From assembly GCA_011037195.1 (NCBI GenBank), contig JAAEAF010014518.1:1-64000 (forward strand): a stretch of DNA of 64,000 bases. Direction: 5' to 3'. The DNA comes from Triatoma infestans. Taxonomy: Eukaryota; Arthropoda; Insecta; Hemiptera; Reduviidae. Each line of letters starts with the position of its first letter. Positions within the stretch are counted from its first letter, which is position 1. Shown here piece after piece: positions 1 through 12,065 of the stretch. The translations under genes were made by a program, and so were the position numbers. Under the pieces are notes generated by a model. That model saw nothing but the letters and a program-made list of their open reading frames with translations. It searched no databases and had not been told where the DNA came from.

Positions 1-5
1 CACAC

Positions 6-50
<45 letters not shown>
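1..50. repeat. (CA)n microsatellite at the window edge
   Basis: The window opens in an almost pure CA dinucleotide run. It directly precedes a DR copy. The same CA-then-DR order is seen near 9.94 and 60.06 kb, so this run is probably the internal microsatellite of a DR copy cut by the window edge. Confidence 0.9.
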
Positions 51-52
<2 letters not shown>

Positions 53-190
53 AGACCATTTGCTAAAAACCACTTTTTTGAACTCAGTGGACCTCAAAAC
101 GGATATTTCATGAAAACTCGATATCGAAAATTGGCACGATTACAATAGTTCCTCTTACTAGGAGTAAAAATATTTTTGACGGCTTTCTTC
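51..190 (+). repeat. Dispersed repeat DR, partial copy
   Basis: This copy shows the DR hallmarks in order: a block reading like 'gacctcaaaac', a degenerate 'atttc..gaaaactcgat' block, then 'cacgattacaat' followed by 'tcctcttactaggag'. The same order recurs more than fifteen times in the window on both strands. No coding capacity is visible. The family is not identified; it could be a non-autonomous transposon. Confidence 0.7.
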
Positions 191-234
191 ATAAAGACAC
201 CAACGGCTTTTCATTAAACTTGGTATACTAACCA

Positions 235-450
235 GGGGCGGGTGTTGGTGTAGTGGTTATGAGCATGGACTTGTAAGTGGGAGGACCCCAGTTCGAGTCC
301 AGCGTATAACTGCTAAATTTTATATTTGTTTAAAAAATGTTAATAGTGAAGTAGGTGCTTCCGCCCCCGTCCACGACACCTGATTTGGTAGTTGGACGTT
401 AAGCCCGCCTGAAAAAATAGGCATTACTTTACTTTTTTTTACTTACTTTT
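235..450 (+). mobile_element. SINE-A copy 1, tRNA-derived SINE with 15-bp TSD
   Basis: The head looks like a tRNA. It has an A-box-like stretch (GGTGTAGTGGTTATGAGCA) and a B box (GTTCGAGTCC) about 35 bases downstream, as in RNA polymerase III promoters. A T-rich, AT-rich tail with 'ttactttact' ends the element. Identical 15-bp target-site duplications (TTGGTATACTAACCA) flank it at 220-234 and 451-465. This is the expected product of LINE-assisted retrotransposition. Two more copies lie at about 21.85 and 60.28 kb in the opposite orientation. The anticodon-loop-like stretch does not allow a firm parental tRNA call. The perfect TSD suggests a fairly recent insertion. Confidence 0.88.
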
Positions 451-484
451 TTGGTATACTAACCATACATAAAGAGACCTAAAA

Positions 485-586
485 TTTATGTCTAAAAGCT
501 AAAAATATTTACACTATTATTGAAAAATTAATGCAGAATTTGTAAAGGACAATGCTTGAGCTTGTTTGAACATGCATATACTGAAC
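485..586 (-). repeat. Inverted partial copy of the 233-bp tandem unit
   Basis: Read on the minus strand, this stretch matches the middle of the 233-bp unit repeated at 1436-2134 (from the 'tatgcatgttcaaacaag' block to the 'agcttttagacataa' block). It therefore lies in inverted orientation about 850 bp upstream of the array. The match stops after 'catgcatata' with a short deletion. Confidence 0.85.
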
Positions 587-1435
587 ATTACTGTAGTCTG
601 AAACAGTTTTCCGATAGAAGTATTTTAGAGAAGTTCTGTTAGGTTTGGGAGGTCATGCTCCCTCACATTATATTGGGAGACCATTAAACATATAGCAAAA
701 GCGTGTCGATTAGAACTATATAAATTTCAAGATTTTTTTTTTTTCAAGTTGAAAGAGAAATGAGCATTCTTTCTTTCAGAAGAGAGGTGAGAAATATGAC
801 AGAATAGTGAAGTTACACGAAACTTTCATAGTTTATTATAATTAATTTTAAAGAAAAATTATTATTGAGAGATTTTAGATAAGAACATGGAAATAATAAA
901 ATTAAATGATATTGCGCGATTTTATTAGTATAATATTAAAAGGATTTATTTTAAAAACGATATATCCTCGTTCTATTTAATTAATTTATTGACCTTTGTG
1001 CTAGTAGAAATTTATTTTTCTGATGAGAATTTATTCTTTCTGATTAATTTTCATAATATGTAATATAGAAAATTTATGCTACAATAATAATAAATTGTTA
1101 AAATAGCGCAAGCTAGTCGTCCATTAGCAGAAACGTAGACAATGTTATAAACGCCGGAATAAATTAAATCGTTGACCTGCATTACTGTTCTGTATAAACT
1201 GTCTAGCATAAAGAGTAAAAAAAATCGTGTACAGGCCGTCGGCCATACTAAAATGGGCAAATCTATGCACATTTTACCAAAATTTGCATGTACCTATATT
1301 TTTTCGATTGAATTTTACGACTCATCTATTCTTCCATCTAACATTGTCTTAAATTACTCGGCGCCCGCTCTAGCGGTTACGCCGCCTCGGACAAAAAGAC
1401 AAATTGCCGCCCCTTAAGAATATATATTTTTTTAA
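587..1435. other. Unassigned AT-rich DNA between inverted repeat parts
   Basis: No coding region is recognised. A short GC-rich island at about 1358-1414 contains GGCGCCCGCTCTAGCGG-like sequence. It has related copies in both orientations at 2271-2345, so the 233-bp array is bracketed by this GC motif. Short open frames here lack any family signature. Confidence 0.5.
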
Positions 1436-2134
1436 GCCAGTCTATGCATGTTCAAAACACAAGCGGAAGCAGCGCTCCGCTCGCGACCTAATGCTATTCT
1501 GTTCAGAGAAGTATATGAATGTTCAAACAAGCTCAAGCATTGTCCTTTACAAATTCTGCATTAATTTTTTCAATAATAGTGTAAATATTTTTAGCTTTTA
1601 GACATAAACAATATAAATACGCTACGCACTGTAAATTTTTAGCGAACGAATAAAGCGATATGTGATAAGCCAGTCTATGCATGTTCAAACACAAGCGGAA
1701 GCAGCGCTGTGCTCGCGACCTAATGCTATTCTGTTCAGAGAAGTATATGCATGTTCAAACAAGCTCAAGTATTGTCCTTTACAAATTCTGCATTAATTTT
1801 TTTCAATAATTGTGTAAATATTTTTAGCTTTTAGACATAAACAATATAAATACGCTACGCACTGTAAATTTTTAGCGAACGAATAAAGCGATATGTGATA
1901 AGCCAGTCCATGCATGTTCAAACACAAGCGGAAGCAGCGCTCTGCTCGTGACCTAATGCTATTCTGTTCAGAGAAGTATATGCATGTTCAAACAAGCTCA
2001 AGCATTGTCCTTTACAAATTCTGCATTAATTTTTCAATAATAGTGTACATATTTTTAGCTTTTAGACATAAACAATGCAGGAATTTAACGCTACACACTG
2101 TAAATTTTTAGCGAACGAATAAATCGATATGTGA
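1436..2134 (+). repeat. Three tandem copies of a 233-bp unit
   Basis: Copies start at 1436, 1669 and 1902, giving a constant period of 233 bp. The units differ by only a few substitutions and 1-base indels. Each unit holds an internal echo, with 'tgcatgttcaaacaca' near its start and 'tgcatgttcaaacaag' about 70 bp later. An inverted partial copy lies at 485-586. Inverted ends made of tandem repeats are typical of Foldback-type elements, but no transposase is visible. A local satellite expansion is the alternative. Confidence 0.92.
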
Positions 2135-3227
2135 AATTTTCTGTTAATTGAGGATTTAACATTAATATTGTTCTCATATCAGAGATATTTTCCGTGATGC
2201 TCTGATTATTTTTGTTGATGCTTTTCAGCTTTTGCGGAACCAACCACAACAATTTTTCTCACACTTACAGCCAAAATGGCGCCTCTAAATTTTGGCGCCC
2301 CGGAAAATGTCTGGGTTGCCCGCCCCTAGAACGGGCGCTAAAATTACTAAATAACATTTTGGTGAGTTCAAGCTGATTCCTAATTGAGAGCTACTTCTAG
2401 GATCTTCCGCTATAGAGCGCTACTATTTTGGATTCACCATCTTTATAAATCACGCAGTAATAATTGAATTCTCATAGCTCGCATTTTACAAATATGCAAC
2501 CCGTCTCACAAACAGTATATGTCTTCCAATTGTATTTTTCACATAGTGTAGAACATTTTTTTCAATTACAAAGTTACTGGAATAATCAATACTTTTAAAA
2601 CTTAATGTATTACGGGTTAAATGGGTAATAAAATAAATATGATAAGCCATATAAGCCAAGATTTGCGAAATAGATTACAAAACAAGACCTCATGAATTTA
2701 TAATTAATGAGAATTTAATACTAAAATCTCTGTAGTTGTTAAATTTAGGAATAATGGGTAACTAACTATGTTGCTAATGTCTTGTTTTTCATAGTCAAGT
2801 TTATCCATTATATTGTAGAAAAGCTTATATAATAATAACTAGATGCAAAACACCCTTTTCTATCTATCGTTATCACATGTTTTTGCCGTCTGAATCTTTG
2901 TTGGACAATAATTTAATCCGATTTATGCAAATTATTATAAGAGATTATGCATTAAATATTATAACTTTCTCAAAGATAACTTAGAGGAATATTACTTGTT
3001 TGTAATACAGAAAATTTTTGCAATAGTGTAAAATCTTTGAAACTTAATTTATTCACCAGAAATACATGTTCTGAAGAGTGTTGACCATTAAATTATTTTA
3101 TATTTTAGTTGTTTTGTTCTTATGAGAATATTATATGACGAAAAGTCAATGACATCATAGGATATTTCATAGCTATTTTAGCGATTATCGATGAGTGTAT
3201 CGGACAAGAAGGTTTTGATTAATGTTT
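2135..3227. other. Unassigned region with GC motif and PLE-tail relic
   Basis: At about 2165-2215 (minus strand) there is a relic matching the tail found at 12370-12423 (shared 'atatcagaga.attttccgtg' block). It probably belongs to a Penelope-like element tail family. At 2271-2345 sits the GC-rich motif also found near 1360. The rest is AT-rich and without recognisable genes. Confidence 0.5.
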
Positions 3228-3450
3228 TTTTTTACTTCCTCTTATTCTCTCAGCAAGAGGAAGTATTACGATCGTGTCAAATTTTCAAAATTGAGTTCTC
3301 ACCGGAAATACATATTTTGAGACCAGTTGAGTATGAAAAAAAATGTTTTTAGCAAATAGTCTGTGTATGTATATGTGTGCGTATGTGTAAAGTTAGGAAT
3401 TACAATGTCTCAGTAATTTGAAATTAAGGGAAGAGGTTAGAAGAGCAAGA
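3228..3450 (-). repeat. Dispersed repeat DR copy
   Basis: Minus-orientation DR. It shows 'tacttcctcttattctc..gcaagaggaagtatt', then 'acgatcgtgtcaaattttc', 'caccggaaatacat', a degenerate 'gag.cc.gttgag', the 'tttttagcaaatagtctgtgt' block and an internal TG-rich microsatellite. Its order matches other copies. Confidence 0.75.
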
Positions 3451-3827
3451 AAGTAATTTCAGATACTTGGGAGCTCACTAACCGAAAACGCACATATTGA
3501 TGCAGAGAATCAGGGAAAGAATCCAGTCAATATGAAGATTTTTCAACACCATTAAAAGGATGTTTATTAACAAGAAATAATCCAAAATAACCAAAAATAA
3601 CGGTTTTTAAGCATACCCTGCCCCAGTTTTTACCTACTCCTACTTGCCTACTTTATCTACTTTGTGATTCATGGACACAAAAGTCTACTACAATGTTCGG
3701 AAATGAGATTCCTACGTAGGGTAAAAGGGAAAACAAGGCGGGATAGAATAAGAAATAGGTTCCATTCTTCAATAAGTTCCATTATTGAAGTTTCCCGAGG
3801 AAAATGTTTCAAATAGAAACAATAAGT
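3451..3827. other. Unassigned AT-rich spacer
   Basis: No gene or repeat family is recognised between the DR copy and the LINE tail. Short frames only. The stretch around 3421-3560 has slightly higher complexity but no protein motif that I can name. Confidence 0.4.
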
Positions 3828-4900
3828 ACTTATTTATTTATTTATTTATTTTAATTTTTATCAACAAACAGCGTAAGCCTTATGGTTGAAGTCATTACAA
3901 GTGATACATAAATATAATAATAGTAAAGTAATACATGCACATTTAACAGTAAAACTTAAGTAGTGAAAAAATGTTTCTTGAAAAGTCCAGACGCCATTTG
4001 GAAATCCACATCACTAGGAATATACTCATTCCATGACCTGCATATTCTACAAATGATGTCAGCGTTGAACAGCACATTAGTCTTAACGGCAGGGACCACG
4101 AAATGCGAAGTACTGCGCAAGCAGCGAGGTGGTACATGAAAAGGAATGGCAGCAAGTAGTGCCATGCAATCAATTTCACCATTCAAGAGCTTCTTTAAGA
4201 ATAAAAGATCAGCATTACGTCTTCTAGACTCTAGAGAGCAGAAATTAGTAGCACCGCTGGATAACCTTTTGTTAAAAGTCCTGATAAAACGGGTTTGTAT
4301 AGCTTTCAAGGCTACCTATATCCTTCTTAGTGCAAGGACACCAAATCAACGACGCATACTCAAGAAGGCTTCTAACATATGCATTGTACACAGTTAGCAC
4401 CGCTTTGGGATCTCTAAGATCACGAGTGTGTCTTGTTAAAAAATCCAGCGCTCTCGATGCTTTCCTACTTACATATTCAAACTGATTCGTGAAAGAGAGG
4501 TCATGACTCAGAGTAACTCCTAAATCCTTCACGTTACGAGTTCTCTCCAATGGTTTGCCATCAATGAGGTACTGATACGATATAAAACTCTTTTTACGAT
4601 AAAAAGAAATGACTTGGCATTTTTTAACATTAAGCTCCATGCCATTACTGCAGCACCAGTCAGAAAACAATGCGGAGGGTATCTTGAATTATAATGCTGA
4701 GAAGCAGCTTTATAGAAAAACTTCAAGTCATCCGCAAATGCAAGTACCTCAACGTCCGAGATCCTTAGTAGTAGGTTGTTAATAAAAATTAGGAAGAGCC
4801 ACGGTCCAAGGTGTGATCCTTGAGGTACACCAGATACAGCATCGAACCAACGTGATACCTCCGAGTGCCACCTTACCCGGCAATTTCTATTCCGGGGTTT
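3828..4900 (-). pseudogene. Jockey-like non-LTR retrotransposon, 5'-truncated RT
   Basis: The minus strand encodes the C-terminal half of a LINE reverse transcriptase. From about 4890 downwards I read an SGVPQGSHLGP motif (RT domain 4), then FADDLK at 4721-4738 (catalytic YADD-type box, here F-A-D-D). Next come NGMELN..KC and LGVTL, and a C-terminal region with SLLEYASLIWCP. Frame changes near 4670 and 4309 break the frame, so it is a pseudogene. The 3' end at 3828-3860 is a (TAAA)-type tail read on the minus strand. The coding match begins abruptly at about 4900, so the 5' part is missing. Motifs fit the Jockey clade; I cannot fix the exact family. Confidence 0.88.
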
Positions 4901-5305
4901 ATATTACATATTTATTTATGTTTATGTATTATTTATGTTACAGATTATATAACGAAGTTTAAAGAAAATCGTTGGGTCGTTTTCGAGAAAATCGCGAAAA
5001 ACTGAAAAAAGAAGAACATCCAATAAAGTCGCACTTTTGGTTGTTGATGGATTTTGCTGAAAACTTGCCGTTTCAAATGCGGTGGTATTATCTAAATGAA
5101 ATAGCAAGTTTGAGTTCCTATGTTTTTTCCTTGTTGAGATAGTTTGTTCACACATACACAGAGCATTCACAAAAAACATTGTTTTTTTTATACTCAGGGG
5201 ACCTCAAAACGTGTATTTCCGGTGAAAGCTAAATTCCAAAAATTGGACACGATTACACAATACTTTCTCTTACTAGGTGTACGAAGAGAAAGTAATAATT
5301 TTAAA
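4901..5305 (+). repeat. Dispersed repeat DR, long copy
   Basis: This is a fuller DR copy. It holds the body blocks 'aaagaaaatcgttgggtcg', 'gaaaatcgcgaaaaactg', 'taaagtcgcacttttgg' and 'ttgagttcctatg', then 'ggggacctcaaaacgtgtat', 'ttccggtgaaa', 'cacgattacacaatac' and the terminal hairpin-like 'tttctcttactaggtgtacgaagagaaa'. It abuts the truncated 5' end of the LINE at 3828-4900. The best matching full copy is at 46.83-47.24 kb. Confidence 0.78.
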
Positions 5306-6545
5306 AGAGTAATAATTCATCGATGAAGAAAAAGAACAATTCATTTACAAAACAAGAATACAATGTACACCTGAGTCTCGTACACCTGTAGATTTTACTA
5401 CATAACTTGGTACTTTTTAAGGAACTTTTAGATAAGCTTAGTCGTTTGTCCTGTATAATTTGTCTGGTGCACTACTATATCAAAATGAGATGTAGGTAGG
5501 ATTCAAAGCAATGGCTTATACTACTTAGAGATGTGCCCCTGCTATCAAGGCACAATGTTATAAAAATATATGTCAGGCAATGTCAAATAAAACCCGCTAG
5601 AATTATTTCTACGAATTATCATTCATAATTTTTCACTGAGCGCAAATAGAATATTCTATAGGAAATTTTCCACCTTTTAAACATTTATTCAACCATATTT
5701 ATTCTTAGTTTATGGGCTTATTTACCATATTTATTCTTAGCTTATGAAAAATGTTTAAGATTGAATAAAAAATTATATCTGGATATATTGGTATCGTTTT
5801 ATTGATACCGGAAGTTGAAGTGATGAGTAAGAGTAAGCGATTGTTAATTAGAGGGTAAGAGATTAGAGAGTTGGTATTCGAAATGCGTACTGCTGATTTA
5901 TAAAAATATACTATATTTTAACAAATAATTTAAAGAGATATAAAATAGAAAAACTAAGATGCACAATTGTAAATAACTAAGAATTATAAAATGAATATAA
6001 AATATTAAAGAAGTTAGTAAAGTGTTGAAAACCTTAAATAGGGACGCGCTCGCGATGTGAGACGGTGCTTCTGATCTGAAAACTGATGTAGGCGTTGGAT
6101 GCCTGAGTCGAACTGAATCCCTCCTCCAGTGGAGCGACTTGTTATATTTGTATCACTCACACATCGACGCTGATGTGTAAGTACGTGTAACACTAAGACA
6201 TCTCTTGTGGTATATTGACCCTAGGGGAGGTCAGTAGTTAACAAGAGCTGATTTGGCCATGGTGGCGACGCTTTGTTAACAGATGGTGGGCCAGGTAGGC
6301 CAGTAAGGTATTATCTCTTGACTGTATATTGACCCTTTTTGAAAGAAATACAAAAAGGGTTTGCCGCAGTTCATGACCTGCAGGTAGCGGCTGGCTGGAC
6401 CCTTTTCCAATTTTCAACCACTAGTTGTAATTTTTAGATTTATTTAAAAATTATCTCTTCTTTTCTTCCTTGCTATCGCTATCACATCACACTGGTTAAT
6501 AACATTTGAGGCTTATCTGAGGAGGTAGGTTGGACGTCAAATTAA
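5306..6545. other. Unassigned region
   Basis: AT-rich to about 6030, then a GC-richer patch at about 6040-6420. That patch has repeated 'tatattgaccct' phrases at about 6210 and 6325 and a hairpin-like pair 'accctttttg'/'caaaaagggt' at 6333-6361. No protein family or RNA gene is recognised. Confidence 0.4.
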
Positions 6546-6572
6546 GTCTCTCTCTCTCTCTCTCTCTCTCTC
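6546..6572 (+). repeat. (TC)n microsatellite
   Basis: Uninterrupted TC dinucleotide run of about 26 bases. Confidence 0.9.
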
Positions 6573-6944
6573 AGCTTGATGGTGCCGAGCCTGCTATTGG
6601 TGTGTCTCTCTGTTGCATGTTGCATGCCTAGCTACCAGTCATGGCCAGCTTCATAGCATTCACCACTTTATGTTAATGAACTCAGTAATGGGTTAAATCG
6701 ACAGTCGAATATGCTGGCTAGAGATCCAGATCACAGAGACCCAGTTGAAACCCTCTCTTAACCATTGTGATTTAAGGAATTATCTCTACTACTGTAGATT
6801 TTTGACACAATTGAAAAAACATCCCGTCCACTTTATGATCGACTATTTGGCTTTGCTAAGATCATATTCTTGGATCTATAATCGGAACAGGTTGCCCTTA
6901 GAAGAGCTTCGGCTATTTTCTTTTAAGATTTGTGTCAGATTTGT
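6573..6944. other. Unassigned region
   Basis: A frame at 6745-7011 is open but shows no family signature. It runs into tRNA-like sequence on the other strand, so I do not call a gene here. Confidence 0.35.
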
Positions 6945-7040
6945 TTGGATTATTGTGAATCTTACGAGGATTGAACCCGTGTCTAGATTTTTGATTCTAG
7001 ACTCGGCTTAGTTTATTTTTCTTCGAGGTAGACTACTTGG
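6945..7040 (-). repeat. tRNA-like relic (possible SINE head)
   Basis: On the minus strand there is a B-box-like stretch (CGGGTTCAATCCTCG) preceded by an anticodon-arm-like hairpin whose stem is TCTAGA/TCTAGA. No proper A box or acceptor stem is seen, so this is a tRNA-derived relic or chance resemblance rather than a tRNA gene. Confidence 0.3.
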
Positions 7041-9380
7041 GCCCAACAAGGCTTTAGATACGTAAGGCTTGATCCCACCAAACAAGCAATAATAATAATA
7101 ATTGGCCTTAAAAAAAAAAAAAAAGTCTTAATTTCGATATTCCAGCCAGATAAGCATTTTTTAAATCAATCCTTCTAGAATAAAGCCCCTGGAAAATAAG
7201 CTTGCTGGAAAATACTTATGAGTTAAGCGAGGTAAAAAAGCCTGGTTGGAAGAAAAAAATTCCAAGTTTAAATTAGTCTTGATAAAACTTTATTGTTAAT
7301 TGAACAGTGCAAAAATCTAATCTTTAAGAATGGGAGATTTATATATGACAGGAAAAAGATATCAATATGTTACTATGTTGGCCTTAAAATAAAATTATTA
7401 CAGTTTATTTACGACTTATCTACAAATGGAAAAGAAGCAAACAAGAAAGAAACAACAGTATATATATTTTGATAATATCTTTGAAGTAAAAAAAAAAAAA
7501 CAAAAAAAAAAAAAAAAACGAAAAACAGTTCTTAAAAACAAAACAAATTATATTAGATGGTATCTACAAAATTTATAAATATTTTTTAACTGACTTCTTG
7601 TACATTATCTTCATCTCTACGAGCATTGTAATTTAGAAAATGGAGAATCTGTTTGGTGAAGTGGGAGAAGGGAACCTATTTGTGAGATCATTCTGTCCCT
7701 GCCTTATATAGCGTGTCATCCTTATCTTTCTAATAATATTTGTAATAAAAATAATTGTTTATATTAAAAAAAAAAATCTACAATATATCTAGTATGAATT
7801 ACATATTAGAAGTGAATTAATCACGTTATTAATCATTATAAATTACAGCAAGAGAAAATTGTGCCAGTTATTGTTTTAATAATGATGAAATTACTTTGAT
7901 TAGTTTTTTTGGATAAGATGCAGATCTAGCAGTAGACCAACAATTCAGTAAATTGACTTATTTAATATTACACGCATGAAGAGAAGTGTTAGATAGAAAA
8001 CAATGAAGAAACTAACAGGCAGACAAATTTATTGAACTCTTAATTTATGTCTGACTGATGTCGCTGTTCAAGGATTAACAAATAATAAAGCTTATTAGAA
8101 GCTGAAATATTTTTTTATGTTTAATGTGGGCCTTTTAAATTTTGAGCGATTATATGCGAAAAGCGATAGTCTTAAATTTCTTTATATCTCATAAAATAAC
8201 TTAGAAAATGATATGGAATATCATATTATATATAAAACGTATCTAAACTTAGAAAGTATTCTAGGAGGGGGGAGGATTGGGACACTTTATAGGGCATTGT
8301 AATGAAAATGACTTTGCCCGCTTGAAAGTATTATGATCAATATTGCAGAGGATATTTTGGGAGGAGGGCGACAGGGAGTTAGGCAAGTGAAGAAGCTATA
8401 AAAAAAAAAGAAAAAAAAAGAATCGCTGTCAAAGTGCCAAATAACATTTACCGTTCATAGTGAAGAAATTTTTAAGGGGAATTATACTAAAATACATGAC
8501 CCCATAAATAGGCCTGTCATCGACAGGTGTCACACATATATACCTAGGTGAAAAGAAATTATTCAATATATATATATATATATAAAAAAATCTATTACAT
8601 CATAGATACTTTTCTATGGAGAAGAAAATCTGACCGAAACATTCACATAACTTTCTCTAACGGCAGTGAATACATTAAATGATATAAATTTTCTTCAGAC
8701 AGGAAATGTTTACTAAAATTTAATGACTTAAAGTTTGTTTTTTTTTTTTTCTACGCGATTACTTCGGCTATTATTTAGCCATTCTACGTCGTGCGGCCTA
8801 GTACAAATGGGATACGCTGGTGATTAATGTTGTTCGTTTAGTTGGATATCCCAGGGGCAAGTGAGAACTATCTCGGACGCAAATAACTTCACTCCCACCC
8901 CTACTTCAAGATTGTAAAGATCCTAAACTATAATAAAACGACACTATTGAGTGAAGCTTTGCTTTCCCATGGGAAAGTATGGCTTCCCAGCTCTGCAAGA
9001 ACCCCTCTAAAATCAATTTCCACAAAAAAAGTGTTTCAAATAAAAGTGTAGTTTAAAGTATCTTTAATCAAAGATAAAAATATCCATTTATATCAAAGTT
9101 TAAAGAATATCTTTGGAGATATTTTGGGAGAAAATCACAGAAAAAACCTGTGAAAAATCCATTGAGGGAAGTGGTACTTCTGGTTGAACGATTTTTTCCA
9201 AAAACCTTATTGCCGCGTATCTTAGAGAGCATCTACACGAAATATATCGAAGTTATACTTTCTCATATTTTTCCATTTTTTACGTTAAAAACGTTCTTTT
9301 AACGTAACGCTTTACTTAAAACGAAGACTTATCTAGAATCCTTATACATGACTTAAAAGAATAGAACTAAAAATACGCTT
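7041..9380. other. Unassigned AT-rich region with homopolymers
   Basis: Contains A-runs near 7110, 7488-7518 and 8400-8420, a (TA)n run at about 8566-8583, and a T-run at about 8739. A slightly GC-richer patch spans 8750-9010. The block 9180-9330 carries phrases like those in DR bodies ('cttctggttgaacgattttttccaa'-type text), so a decayed DR copy is likely there. No gene is recognised. Confidence 0.4.
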
Positions 9381-9918
9381 TTGACAACTTAAAAGACTGC
9401 TGTAGGTGCAACAGATCTAAACTCTCTCTAGACTACTAAACGACTAATATTAAAGCCTATCTGGGCATATGGGATAGAACTGTGGGTTTCTACGAAACGC
9501 TTAAATCTCCAAAGACACCAATCCCTATAATCCAGAATCTTCTGTAACATTTTAAACGCTCCTTTTTTACGTCTCCAACCTAACCAAAAATACTGACCTT
9601 AATATACCATTCATTGCTCAAGTTGCCCAAAACCTGTTACAGAAAATTCCATATTAATCGACAATCTCACACAAATCCTCTAGCCTTCAGGTCTTCCCAC
9701 ACACAGGTCTTCCCGAACTCTTCCTCATAACCCTCCTCGACTATGTCCTCTTAAAAGCCAATGAATAGTGATTTTGTGTTGTTTTGAAGTGTTAGACTGG
9801 GTAGCTTCTTCCAATCATTATATATTTATAATTATGTAATAATTATTTATAGCATTACTTATAGCTATAATAATTACTTATAGCATTATCGCGCTGATTG
9901 TAGATAAATAAAAAATAA
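9381..9918 (+). pseudogene. Jockey-type LINE 3' end, copy 1 (truncated)
   Basis: Translation, with stops, matches the C-terminal part of a Jockey-type polymerase. It covers the same residues as the better copy at 26208-26735, including the region around KPIWAYG, SNLQR and APF.VSNLT. The 3' end shares the 'tatcgcgctgattgta' block followed by AATAAA and an A-rich tail. It is strongly 5'-truncated and carries indels. A (CA)n/(TA)n microsatellite and a DR copy follow. It is non-functional. Confidence 0.8.
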
Positions 9919-9933
9919 TAAGTTATGCTGCTG

Positions 9934-9936
<3 letters not shown>

Positions 9937-10026
<90 letters not shown>

Positions 10027-10027
10027 T
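9937..10027 (+). repeat. (CA)n-(TA)n compound microsatellite
   Basis: A long CA run with one CC interruption passes into a TA run. It abuts a DR copy, as also seen at 1-50 and 60060-60078. It is probably an expanded internal DR microsatellite. Confidence 0.92.
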
Positions 10028-10160
10028 TTAGACCAATCTCTAAATCCACTTTTTCAAATTCAGGGGACCTCAAAATATGTATTTCCGGGGAAAAACTCAA
10101 TTTCAAAAATTTGTTGCGATCGCAATACTTTCTTTGACTGGGTATAAGAGAAAGAACATG
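10028..10160 (+). repeat. Dispersed repeat DR copy
   Basis: Shows 'caggggacctcaaaatatgt', 'atttccggggaaaaactcaa', 'gcgatcgcaatactttct' and then 'ataagagaaag'. It is a typical plus-orientation DR end. Confidence 0.8.
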
Positions 10161-11642
10161 CGATATATCATAAGTATAAAAACGTTACATTTATATGTCC
10201 AAAGTGGGCAATTATATTCAGTATTCTATCACCCCCTAAAGACCAACTTCACATGGAACATAACACAATACAAATAAATTATATAAATATATGTAACCAA
10301 AACATAAACATATATTTTTTTACAAATATAATTGTAGACAATGTTTAATGTAGTTAACATAACAAGGAGAAATAACATCATTTTTTGCGAAATATATAAA
10401 TTCGTTTATTGCGAGGAATTAATTATTGCGCAATAATAATATCTTGAATAATATTCACTTCCATTTCAGATTATTAAATTAGAAAATTATTTATTAAGAT
10501 TAAAATATGCAAGATATTCTTATAACTATTAAAAGCATAGCATTTGTATGTAGAAGTGATCATAAGCTGGAACTGGTAATAATTTATAATTGTAGATTCA
10601 TTAGTTTATTGGATTAACAAACAGAGTTTATTAGAAGAAAAATTTTATTACTTTAAATATTGAGAGCTAACAACCCTAAATAACGATCTGTAAGTAAACA
10701 GGAAGAGTTCAATTTACACAATATTCAATAGTCTGTTTGGAAAGGCTATCCATCCGGTATAACCAGAAATAAGTTAATGATAGAATGTAATGGTAGAAAC
10801 TTGTGATGATATTATTATAGATGAAAAGCTGGAAAATTGTTAGAATATACTGCACACTATTTTAGCTAATTACAATATAATTTATTCGAATTAAGGATAA
10901 AATGGAACAACAATTAGGTCAAACACTGGACATCCAAGAGGCCACAATATTCTAGGTCACCTTTAGATACTCCATCCACTCTAAACATCTAATTGCGGAC
11001 CAATGTCCCAGGATAGCCTAGAGTGGCCAGCACACGCTCGTCTATGGTGTGAGTGGCCAGGATTTCCTTCCATTCCCATTTGAAAAAGGATGGCTCAAAC
11101 AGTGTTCACCTAACATTGCAAGAAATAAAGTAGAGGAAGTTATAATTAGTAGCGAAGCCTGTATGCAAATGTCACATAGATGGTACCTACTGTTGACACT
11201 TCATCTGCCAATAAAAATAGTCATCTAGCGGGCTCTTTTCTATTCAAGGATTCTAGATTATGCTAATGCTCTTTTTTTCAAGAACAATTAGAGAAAATTT
11301 CATTTTATTTTTCTTAAATGACGGAAATGGCTCGAAGCTGAGGTGAAAGTCATACTTCTAAGGGTTGGTAACCCTGAATTCAAAAACCCTGATCCTTCAG
11401 GTTGAGAGTTGTACGATAGGTCAGCTATCTGACTTACACAAAATTCTGTCACCGCTAAAACATCAGAAATTTATGGAAGCAACTGACGTGACGGCAACCA
11501 ATCATAGGAAATGGCCGATAAAATTAAAAGTAAGTAATACTCATATCATAAAAAATTAGTGTCTTACTTGCAATGAAAATAATTTACAATCCATCAATTA
11601 CAAAATGACAATACAATTAGAAAAATTTAATAGACAATGCAT
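10161..11642. other. Unassigned region
   Basis: AT-rich to 10900. A GC-richer island at about 10915-11115 carries no motif I can place on either strand; it could be a fragment of a diverged element. The frame at 11365-11559 lacks family features. No gene is called. Confidence 0.35.
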
Positions 11643-12065
11643 TTTACTTTCTCTTACTCCTGGTAAGAGAAAATATAGCGATCGTTTAAAATTTTTGAAG
11701 TTTTCGCCGGAAATAAATGTACAACAAAATATTTTGAGCAGGAAGCCCACTATTGCATCCTACACGAGGTTTTGATTTTTTGTATGGTTACTAGGGAAAC
11801 TGCAAGCTTAAGATTTCCTCTAAAGTGCCATTGTTCAGTAAAATTTATAGCGTTGCCATCTGTATCATAATAATAATACATAGTAAAAGCATTTCTTGCT
11901 TTCTGAGTTCTGAATTCTGAGTTTTTTTGGGGAGGATTTTTTCGCAAGAGACTCTAACGATTTTCTTTAAATTTGGAATACTAACAGCACAAACCTATCA
12001 CCTTTATTTGAAAGATTTCTGGGTGTTTTTTGAGTTGGAAGCGAGCGCTCCTTTTGGGCAAAAAT
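11643..12065 (-). repeat. Dispersed repeat DR, long copy
   Basis: Minus-orientation DR. 'actttctcttactcctggta' and 'agagaaaatatagcgatcg' form the end hairpin, followed by 'cgccggaaataaatgt', body text, 'gagactctaacgattttctt' and 'ctatcacctttatttgaaag'. The open frames inside it on both strands are shadows of repeat sequence. Confidence 0.75.

Noticed and set aside
6745..7011. 88-codon frame as a small gene
   Set aside because: No family signature, overlaps tRNA-like sequence on the other strand, and base composition matches non-coding surroundings.
6945..7040. A functional tRNA gene
   Set aside because: B-box and an anticodon-like hairpin exist, but there is no acceptor stem or proper A box.
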